Part shown: piece by piece, positions 1 through 6,306 of the stretch
How positions within the stretch are numbered: position 1 is the first letter of the stretch
How the letters are laid out: the number at the start of each line of letters is the position of its first letter
Assembly: GCF_014646255.1 (NCBI RefSeq)
Contig: NZ_BMNC01000004.1
Coordinates: forward strand, 264,480-328,479
From: Lentzea pudingi
Lineage (GTDB): Bacteria; Actinomycetota; Actinomycetes; Mycobacteriales; Pseudonocardiaceae
Length of the DNA stretch: 64,000 nucleotides
Direction: 5' to 3'
The notes under the pieces: generated by a model
Databases searched by the model: none
Seen by the model: the letters and a program-made list of their open reading frames with translations, nothing else
Told to the model about the DNA's origin: nothing
Program-made: the position numbers and the translations under genes

Positions 1-23
1 AGGACAGGGGTCTCACGGTATGC

Positions 24-68
24 AAAAAACCCGAAAACCCTCGACCTGTGCAGGTCAGAGGCTTTCGG
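24..68 (-). terminator. Intrinsic terminator of the tRNA-Val locus
   Basis: An imperfect hairpin at 31-68 (CCGAAA pairing with TTTCGG, inner CTCGACCTG pairing with CAGGTCAGAG) is followed on the minus strand by six T residues (24-29). It lies directly 3' of the tRNA-Val fragment and is the expected native terminator of that tRNA, so the left flank looks like undisturbed chromosome. Confidence 0.75.
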
Positions 69-74
69 TTTGTG

Positions 75-116
75 TGGGCGATACTGGGATCGAACCAGTG
101 ACCTCTTCGGTGTGAA
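75..116 (-). other. tRNA-Val 3' half; attachment-site remnant of an integrated element
   Basis: Read on the minus strand, this stretch gives an anticodon loop with CAC, the 3' anticodon-stem strand, a variable loop, a complete T arm with GGTTCGATCC and the acceptor 3' strand ending CGCCCA. Upstream of the loop the sequence does not form the 5' half of a tRNA: no matching anticodon stem, D arm or acceptor strand is present. A 3' tRNA fragment that keeps its terminator is what site-specific integration into a tRNA 3' end leaves at one junction. The element should therefore extend to the right, with the intact tRNA at its far end. I did not find a second copy in this window. Confidence 0.75.
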
Positions 117-590
117 CTATGGCACCAATACCGCGCTGACCTGCGGAAACAAGACTTCTGCAGGTCGGTGCGGGGTCCATTCAGGTCCATTGATGACCGT
201 TCCGGCATGTTGAGTGCGCGGAGCTGCTCCCAATCTGCTCCCACTCCGTGCTCCCAAGGCTAATGACTCTGTCTCGTCTGTGGTCGGCGTGCACGCTCGG
301 CGACAGAAGTGGATGTTTGACCGCTGTTGAACATTTCTGGTTTGGGGTGATCGCGTGCGCACCCCACCGAGGGTGGACGAGGCGGTTGCCCCCAGCCTGG
401 ACACCTTCGAACGCATGCTGACCAGTCTGTGACTGACAGGTTGCTTGACTTGATGCTGAACCGCCGTTCGAGCTTGTCCGAACTGAGCCTCGGCGCCAGG
501 TTCCGCGAGCCTGAGATCGAGGCGGTGTCCGTCGCGGGTGCGGTAGTGGACGCGCCAGGACTGCACGCGGATCTGCTCTGTCCAGGCCAT
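117..590 (-). pseudogene. Decayed tyrosine-integrase-like reading frame
   Basis: A minus-strand frame opens with MAWTEQ, then a W-R-V-H-Y-R-T-R-D-G-H stretch that resembles the N-terminal arm-binding start of many actinomycete tyrosine integrases (MAW-EQ, then an R-x-R-Y-R-x-x-D-G pattern). The frame loses integrase character within about 60 residues, and I see no catalytic R/H/R/Y motifs before the attachment site. Its position beside the tRNA-Val junction, reading toward it, is where an element's integrase is usually placed. I infer a deleted and frameshifted integrase. An inverted repeat, GACCTGC at 138-144 and GCAGGTC at 160-166, lies between it and the attachment site. Confidence 0.35.
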
Positions 591-964
591 GACGGCCTCT
601 CAGGTGTACTGGAGCAGAGGCCTCAGTTGTGCGCCCAAGTTTCATGAACGCAAGCTGACCCGACAATCGGTCTTGATGCCCTGGAACGGCAACGCCCGAC
701 TTCAACCCCTTGGGCCCCGGTGGATGACCTTCATCGGTTCAACGTCGGGCCTGTTCGCGTGTGTAGGGATCATCGGACACGTTTTTCGCCGTATCGACCG
801 TCAATTCGACTAGATCGAATCCTTGTGGACCTCTGCCCCAACCGCCGGCGGTCCGGCGAGTAGGACAAAAATCTTGTGGAACGAGTGGGGGGACGCGCGG
901 ACCCGGCGCCTAGAACCAGATCAGGCGGGTGGAACCCCCGACGCCACCTGCTACGGGAGACGGC
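591..964. other. Gene-free stretch upstream of the sigma-like gene
   Basis: No convincing coding frame is visible. The stretch contains a weak direct repeat, AATCCTTGTGGA near 818 and AAATCTTGTGGA near 868, about 50 bp apart, and a more AT-rich segment around 780-820 that could hold the promoter of the rightward gene at 965. Confidence 0.4.
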
Positions 965-1885
965 ATGACGGAAGCGCGACGACAATCGGGACACCCCGAG
1001 GACGATGATCACGCCCAGGCCTGGGCGATGCTGTCCGACGAGGAACTCGCCGAGGTCGTTGCCGAGGCGGTGACCAGTGAGGACGTCGTCCGTGCCGAGG
1101 CTGCGCTGCTCGGTGCGGACGCGGCCGCGAGTTCCGACGCGGAGCGGTTCGAGCGGATCGAGGCCGACCGCCAAATGGTCGAGCTGCTCGCGTCGACCGG
1201 GTTCACCGGTCCGCGGTTCGACGGGGTGTTTCCCAGGCTGAGCGGCCGGATGATCGGGTACGCCTACCCGATCATCCGGCTGTGGGTTCGCGAAGGGCAG
1301 ATCTTCCGCGAGTGTCTGCGGTACCGCGGCCACATCAACCCGGCCGCAGCCGCGGCGGCGAGGGCGTGGTCTGACGCCGAGCGTGAAGAAGCGGTGATGG
1401 ACACTCTCCTTCGCGGCGTCGACTTCTTTCTCGACTACGGGCTCCGCAAGGGGAAGTGGGACCACCGTCGGGGAGCCACCCTGGCGACCTACTTCATCGG
1501 GTCGTGCGTGTGCTGCTTCATCAAGGTCTGCAACGACCGGTGGAAGCAGGACCAGCTGCAGGAGGCGTTCATCCGCTCCGGCTCCCGCAACGAGCAGGTC
1601 GATGGCGACGGGACCATCGACCTCGCGGAGCACCTGGTGGATCCGGGGATGGACCCCGGCGAGCGGGCGCTGCTGCGCGTCGAGGCGGCGAACGCCATGT
1701 CGGCGATCACCGACGAGAAGGTGCGCCAGGTGCTGGCGTTGCGCATGACGGGGATGACTCAGGCCGCGGCCGCCGACGAGGTTGGGCTGACCGCCAAGGC
1801 CGTCGAGCGCAGGCTCCACACGCAGCGCCGGAAGCTCCGGCCGCCGAATTCCACCAGCGCAAACGAGGACGAGGGGAGGTCGTGA
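965..1885 (+). CDS. Sigma-70-like region-4 transcription factor on the mobile island
   Basis: The protein has 306 residues, starting at ATG 965 behind GGGAGA. The last 60 residues form a helix-turn-helix of sigma region 4 type (V-R-Q-V-L-A-L-R-M-T-G-M-T-Q then A-A-D-E-V-G-L-T-A-K-A-V-E-R-R-L). The central part resembles a degenerate region 2 with aromatic and basic residues. The first 60 residues are acidic and predicted disordered. This layout is seen in ECF-like factors of actinomycete mobile elements. The gene overlaps the next one (TGATG), so the two are translationally coupled. Target promoters are unknown, and a role in controlling the element or its defence cargo is inference. Confidence 0.7.
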   Translation: MTEARRQSGHPEDDDHAQAWAMLSDEELAEVVAEAVTSEDVVRAEAALLGADAAASSDAERFERIEADRQMVELLASTGFTGPRFDGVFPRLSGRMIGYAYPIIRLWVREGQIFRECLRYRGHINPAAAAAARAWSDAEREEAVMDTLLRGVDFFLDYGLRKGKWDHRRGATLATYFIGSCVCCFIKVCNDRWKQDQLQEAFIRSGSRNEQVDGDGTIDLAEHLVDPGMDPGERALLRVEAANAMSAITDEKVRQVLALRMTGMTQAAAADEVGLTAKAVERRLHTQRRKLRPPNSTSANEDEGRS

Positions 1886-3231
1886 TGACCTTCAACACCA
1901 GCAACGAGATCGACCTGTGCTTCCCGCCCACCGCCGATGAGGTGGCGACCGCGTTCGAGGATGAGTTCGACCGGTTGCTCGAGCAGTCCAGCCTGGGGGC
2001 CTCTAATGCGCGCGCAATCCAGGAGTTGGCCGGAGCCGATGTCGTCGAGCAGGTGCAAAGCCGTCTCGATCGCAAGCACGGCGAAGACGGTTCGGCTGAA
2101 CCCGAGGGCGATGTCGACGACTTCCTGCTCAGCCTCGTGTGCTGGGCGGCTGCGCCGGGCAAGCGGGACCAGCTTCACAACATGCACGTTCGTTTGAAGT
2201 TCTGGAAGAGTGCGCCGTTTCCGATCTCCTTCCTGGCCCCGGAGAGGGAGAGCAGGGGCACGGCCATCGCGATGGTCGCCTGGCTCGCTGAGGCGAACGT
2301 GTTCGAGCACGTGCGGCGGGACATCGCCAGGTCGGTGCTCGACCTGACCTTCCGCAGCGAGGGCATGCCCCTCGGTGTGCTGCTTCTATTGCAGCACAGC
2401 GCATTGCCGTGCAGCGGTGTAATCGACGACTTGACCTGCCGACGCCCGCGGGCCGCGCTCACGGACTGGGTGAGCTGGTGCGAGCGGCGTGGGCTTCCGA
2501 TGGTCTCGCTTCCACCGGCCGCGACTTGCCCTGCTTTGGAAAGGGCGGCGACGGAGCAGGGCGATGAACAACGTGACGCCGCACGGAAAACTCCGCACGA
2601 GCTTTGGACGCGTGTTGAGAAGGGCCGTCCAGACACGCGTCTGGTCCGGCCGCACGACATGCTCGACGACCTGGTCATAGCCATCGAGCAGTTCGCCGTG
2701 CGCTGGGACAGCAACTTCGCGGAGGTGTGGTCGGCGTCGATTCCCCCACCTGCCAGGGAAACGGCCGATGTCACGCCGCTCATGGGTGCCATGCTCGGGC
2801 TGATGCACGAAGGACCGCAAACTAGCAGGATTCTTGTGCCTGCGGTGCACCGACGATTCCAATTGCCGGATGTCACTCACGCGGGCGTATGCGATTCACT
2901 GGGGCGTTTGCACAAGAGTGGCCTGATCCAACCCACCAGCAGAGGCCGTGCGATCAGGCGGTACGAACTCACCAGTTTGGGGAGAGCAACGTTCCGGCAA
3001 TGGCTGTTGGGCGAGCAGGGACCAGACAGGGGAGGGGTGGTGCTGGGAATGCTCAGCACCACGTCGTTCACGGAGGAACAGCAGACCAGGCTGGTCGTCC
3101 TGTCCAGGGTGCTGACGATCGACGACGACCAGGCCCGTGCCCTGAAGAAGTGGATGACCGCGAAGCAGGTCACGATCAACGACACCTGCCACCGCATTCT
3201 GGTGAACCTCATCGGCACAGGCCGGCCGTGA
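1885..3231 (+). CDS. Unknown protein with a C-terminal winged-helix-like domain
   Basis: The protein has 448 residues; its ATG overlaps the stop of the sigma-like gene. No family is recognised over the first 280 residues, which are acidic at the start and then predicted mostly helical. Residues of roughly 290-380 read as a PadR/MarR-like winged helix: L-M-H-E-G-P-Q-T-S-R, a recognition-helix stretch V-C-D-S-L-G-R-L-H-K-S-G-L-I, and a wing R-G-R-A-I-R-R-Y-E-L-T-S-L-G. Pairing with a sigma-like gene suggests a partner or antagonist acting on transcription, but nothing in the sequence proves an anti-sigma role. Confidence 0.6.
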   Translation: MTFNTSNEIDLCFPPTADEVATAFEDEFDRLLEQSSLGASNARAIQELAGADVVEQVQSRLDRKHGEDGSAEPEGDVDDFLLSLVCWAAAPGKRDQLHNMHVRLKFWKSAPFPISFLAPERESRGTAIAMVAWLAEANVFEHVRRDIARSVLDLTFRSEGMPLGVLLLLQHSALPCSGVIDDLTCRRPRAALTDWVSWCERRGLPMVSLPPAATCPALERAATEQGDEQRDAARKTPHELWTRVEKGRPDTRLVRPHDMLDDLVIAIEQFAVRWDSNFAEVWSASIPPPARETADVTPLMGAMLGLMHEGPQTSRILVPAVHRRFQLPDVTHAGVCDSLGRLHKSGLIQPTSRGRAIRRYELTSLGRATFRQWLLGEQGPDRGGVVLGMLSTTSFTEEQQTRLVVLSRVLTIDDDQARALKKWMTAKQVTINDTCHRILVNLIGTGRP

Positions 3232-3383
3232 ACGATCGCCCCGGCTCGCACGAGTCCGATGGAGGACTGCCGGACCGCCCGCAACGACCGTTGTCCCGAA
3301 CAGGCACCGGTTCTGCTCGACGGCGGCCCCCCGCCCGGCACACGACACCTAAGGCGTTTCAACGGCGCAGCGACAGGAGATGA
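3228..3383 (+). CDS. Possible small basic protein coupled to the winged-helix gene
   Basis: A GTG at 3228 overlaps the preceding stop codon (GTGA) and opens a 51-residue frame rich in Arg, Pro and Ser with no recognisable motif. The overlap is the only support for translation. It could equally be chance in high-GC DNA. The remaining sequence up to 3535 shows no other gene. Confidence 0.25.
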   Translation: MNDRPGSHESDGGLPDRPQRPLSRTGTGSARRRPPARHTTPKAFQRRSDRR

Positions 3384-3535
3384 GGCAGGTTTCTGTAACA
3401 CGCCCCCGAGTTTCTGACCATGACGACGTGACGTGTCCTGGCGTCAGTGATGGCGGCAGGACACGGGAGAACGACGATGGCGGGACATGACCTATACGGG
3501 TCTCCTGCGGGCGGCGTCGACCGACTCGTCACCTG

Positions 3536-3748
3536 TCAGCTGACTCGCGGCGTTGCGTAGTGGTCACGGATGTGGGCGTGGAAGTACTTGCCATGACTCG
3601 TGGCCTTGATGAACTGAGCGTGCACCTCGACAGGCACCGCCTGATACCTGTAGGTGCTGCCGTCCGTGAACGTCACCTCTAGGAGGGTTGACGACGCGTC
3701 GTAACCGATGGAGCGGATGTTGGATGAGGTGACCTGCTGGTGATGCAT
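3536..3748 (-). CDS. KTSC-domain small protein
   Basis: This is a 70-residue protein from ATG 3748 behind GGAGAG. It matches the KTSC domain along its whole length: S-S-N-I-R-S-I-G-Y-D near the start, L-L-E-V-T-F-T-D-G-S-T-Y-R-Y in the middle, and S-H-G-K-Y-F-H-A-H-I-R-D-H-Y near the end. The domain occurs alone or fused to other proteins in bacteria and phages and has no settled biochemical function. Here it stands alone between the winged-helix gene and the OLD nuclease, inside the defence island. Whether it is cargo of the element or linked to a defence system cannot be told. Confidence 0.8.
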   Translation of the reverse strand: MHHQQVTSSNIRSIGYDASSTLLEVTFTDGSTYRYQAVPVEVHAQFIKATSHGKYFHAHIRDHYATPRVS

Positions 3749-3855
3749 GTCTCTCCGATCTGTCAACGAGGTCCTTGACCTGCGGATTTGGCCTTCTTGA
3801 GTAAAAATGTCGGTGGTGCGCGGTACAACATCGGTAGCGGACTCGGGGAGGGCTG

Positions 3856-4077
3856 ATGGCAGGCAGTGGGCGTCATGACGACTGGGATCTGACCACTCCG
3901 AACGGCTGCCGGTGGTGTGGTGTGGTCCAGCGCGAGCACGCGCGAAGGTGGACGCCCCCGACTGGCTGGCACCAGTGGGAGCCTCCGACCGACGAACAAC
4001 GCAAACACCGGATGCTCGCGCGCCGACGTGGCGGCGCAGAGCCTCAGGAGGCTGAGGCGTGGCTACTGTGCGGCTAG
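3856..4077 (+). CDS. Small CxxC protein of actinomycete mobile elements
   Basis: A 73-residue protein starts at ATG 3856 behind GGGAGGG. It carries N-G-C-R-W-C-G, a probable two-cysteine metal knuckle, then a Trp/Pro-rich stretch (W-T-P-P-T-G-W-H-Q-W) and a basic tail with D-E-Q-R-K-H-R-M-L-A-R-R. Similar short proteins are common in actinomycete accessory DNA, with no assigned role. Its 3' end overlaps the 3' end of the convergent OLD gene by about 15 bp. Confidence 0.6.
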   Translation: MAGSGRHDDWDLTTPNGCRWCGVVQREHARRWTPPTGWHQWEPPTDEQRKHRMLARRRGGAEPQEAEAWLLCG

Positions 4078-5874
4078 TTCGGTGAGTTCCTGAAAGATCT
4101 CCCGCAGTTGGCGTGGCACCTCGTCGGCGCTGCGCAGGGACAGGGCCAAGCCGACCATCATGGCCGGCTTGCCCGCAGGTCCCAGTTCGCTCTCCGTCTG
4201 GAGCATTTCCTGGACGTCCCCGCTGAACTTCTTGCCTGCCCGGTGCCGGGTGAAGTCGGCTGGAGTCCACGGCTCCGGCCTCGGCCAGCGTTCGTTCGCC
4301 ACCCGAGCCCAGAGTTCGTCGTTGAACAGTTCCTCCAACTCCCGGACGTTGTCCGGCTGTCCCACGAAGACGACCACGTCGTCGAACCGATCTTCGAAGA
4401 TCCGCCGGAGGGACGCCTCCTTGAACAGCGACTCGCGTTGGCTGTCCGCGTCGATCATCACGAGCACGTTCCGGCCGTGTTGGACGAGGTACTTCCCGAG
4501 GTGCAGGGCGCCCGCGTTGTTGTCGCAGGACCAAAGCGCGACTCCGGCGGCTTGGAGCGAGAGTCCCTGGCTGAGCCGGAAGAGGTGCGGCACCGCTTGC
4601 TGCTCGGTGTCTCCCTCGACGGCGAGGAAGTAGCGTTCGTGCAGCAGCACCGAGTTGCGCAGACCGACGCTCGCGGCAATCTTGCCGAGAAAGTTGTCGA
4701 TGTTGTCGTGCGTCTCGGTGCCGAGGCGCTCGACGACGGAGTGCCCGTCCTCGATCTTCAGGTGCACCACGTCGGCGATGTCCACGCCGTCGATCAGGTT
4801 CATCGAGTGCGTCGCGACCACGACGTTCACGTGCGGGATGGCGCTCTGCTCGCGGATGAGGTCCATGACCTTCCGCTGGTGGGTGTAGTCGAGATGGGTG
4901 TCCGGTTCGTCGTAGACGACGATCGTCTGGAGAGGCGTGGCCTGCTTTTCCCCGTCGGTGACCTGCTCCTGGGCCTGGTCCGCGAGAAGTTCGCTCGTCC
5001 ACTCCCAGATGGCCAGCGAAATGCGCCGCTGACTGCCCAGCCCGGACCGGGTGAGGTCGACGGGGCCGCCGGCCTTGCGGGAGATGCGGATGCGGGTGCC
5101 GCGCAACGCCTGGCTGAACGAGACGTCCGGCTCGACCACGACGTCGGTGATGTCGGGGCACCGCTGCATGATGTGGTCGCAGAGCGACTTCGACTCGGTG
5201 CTCAACCGCATTCGGACCTCTTCCTCCAGCTCGGTGAGCTTGCCCTGGAGGCTCGGGTCCTTGATGTGCGCGGAGAAGCTGGAACTCAACGCCACCTTGA
5301 TCGCGTTCTCGGCGCTCGCCTTGGTGCCGTCGAACGACAACAGCCGGGGGAGCCGGTTCTTCAAGTCCTTCGGGAGAGGGATCCAGTCTTCTCCGCTGGA
5401 GTTGTCCTGGCCGTACGCGCGCAGAGCGGCGAGACGCTGCTCCTTGAGCGAGACGGGAGGCAGCCCGAGGTCCTTCATCAAGGCCGCGAGCTCGGGGGCC
5501 TTGTGCTGGGACAGGTCCCGCAGCCGCGGGTCCGTGGGAACGGCGGCCCTGAGTTCCCACGAGGCGCTGGTGCCGTCGCTGATCCTGCGGATGCGGATCA
5601 GCGACGGCCGCTGGAAGGTCTGCTGTTCCCACTCGTCGAGGGCGAACTGCCCTTCGACCACGATCGTCGCGCAGCGCTCTCCCGAGCCGCCGGTGGTGTA
5701 GGTGAGGTCGGCCTCTTCCGCGGTGTGCTCGCCCAGCAGGAAGCTGAGTCCGTCGAGCAGCGCGGTCTTGCCCCCGTCGTTGTGCCCGGCGACGAGTGTC
5801 GGCGAACTGACCGGAATGCCTTCGACCCGCATGAGCGAACGGAATCCGCTCACGGAGAAGTTCATCAGGTCCAT
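4063..5874 (-). CDS. OLD-family ATP-dependent nuclease (AAA ATPase plus TOPRIM)
   Basis: The protein has 603 residues from ATG 5874 behind a GGAG. The N-terminus is an SMC/RecF-like ATPase: Walker A G-H-N-D-G-G-K-T at residues 30-37, a signature-like stretch S-G-L-G-S-Q-R-R-I-S-L-A, and Walker B V-V-Y-D-E-P-D-T-H-L-D. A TOPRIM domain follows, with the metal-binding Glu in L-A-V-E-G-D-T-E (Glu420) and the Asp pair in V-M-I-D-A-D-S. OLD proteins are DNA nucleases that act alone in phage exclusion or with a helicase (GajA-GajB, retron or PARIS contexts). No UvrD-like helicase is adjacent, so this is probably a stand-alone OLD. It diverges from the Argonaute gene. Confidence 0.85.
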   Translation of the reverse strand: MDLMNFSVSGFRSLMRVEGIPVSSPTLVAGHNDGGKTALLDGLSFLLGEHTAEEADLTYTTGGSGERCATIVVEGQFALDEWEQQTFQRPSLIRIRRISDGTSASWELRAAVPTDPRLRDLSQHKAPELAALMKDLGLPPVSLKEQRLAALRAYGQDNSSGEDWIPLPKDLKNRLPRLLSFDGTKASAENAIKVALSSSFSAHIKDPSLQGKLTELEEEVRMRLSTESKSLCDHIMQRCPDITDVVVEPDVSFSQALRGTRIRISRKAGGPVDLTRSGLGSQRRISLAIWEWTSELLADQAQEQVTDGEKQATPLQTIVVYDEPDTHLDYTHQRKVMDLIREQSAIPHVNVVVATHSMNLIDGVDIADVVHLKIEDGHSVVERLGTETHDNIDNFLGKIAASVGLRNSVLLHERYFLAVEGDTEQQAVPHLFRLSQGLSLQAAGVALWSCDNNAGALHLGKYLVQHGRNVLVMIDADSQRESLFKEASLRRIFEDRFDDVVVFVGQPDNVRELEELFNDELWARVANERWPRPEPWTPADFTRHRAGKKFSGDVQEMLQTESELGPAGKPAMMVGLALSLRSADEVPRQLREIFQELTELAAQ

Positions 5875-6306
5875 GTTTCGGGAATGCTCCGTTCTGCAAG
5901 GCCGCCGCGCTCCCCGAACCTGCCCGCGGTCTTGCTCATGTGAACTCCAGGGCGGCTGACGGCACGCCCGAGACTCTGATGCTAACTCCGCCGCGAACCG
6001 GTTCCTCACCGGGACACGCCAAGCGAGTCGTCATGACTGAGTGCTGATTCGTTGTCCTGGCAGGAAGTGCGGGTTTGACAGTCCGTGGGGTTCGACGCCG
6101 CGCCGTCTGCTGCGGGGCGATGGCCAGTTTGCCCGCCAGACTTGCGTTTGGACAGTTATGGGACAAATCAAGGACATTCGAGGTGAGTGAGGCACATACG
6201 AGGATTATCGATGTGTGGATGCGACAGTCCAATGGGTCACAACCCGAGCAGGCGTCGCTGCAGGAGGGCGCCCGAAATTGTCGGGGTCGCGTCGTAACCT
6301 CAGCTG
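5875..6306. promoter_or_regulatory. Divergent promoter region with three GGACA repeats at 11-bp spacing
   Basis: This 432-bp gap separates the leftward OLD gene from the rightward Argonaute gene and has no gene of its own. GGACA occurs at 6150, 6161 and 6172, exactly 11 bp apart, so the repeats face the same side of the helix. The neighbouring 6146-6215 stretch is more AT-rich than the flanks. Phased pentamers suggest a regulator-binding array for one or both defence genes. Confidence 0.45.

Noticed and set aside
770..1819. Long minus-strand open frame opposite the sigma-like gene
   Set aside because: It mirrors the sigma-like gene in a shadow frame; Arg/Pro/Gly-rich, no family motif and no ribosome site.
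4108..5943. 611-codon plus-strand frame opposite the OLD gene
   Set aside because: Antisense shadow of a high-GC gene; the minus strand carries Walker and TOPRIM motifs.
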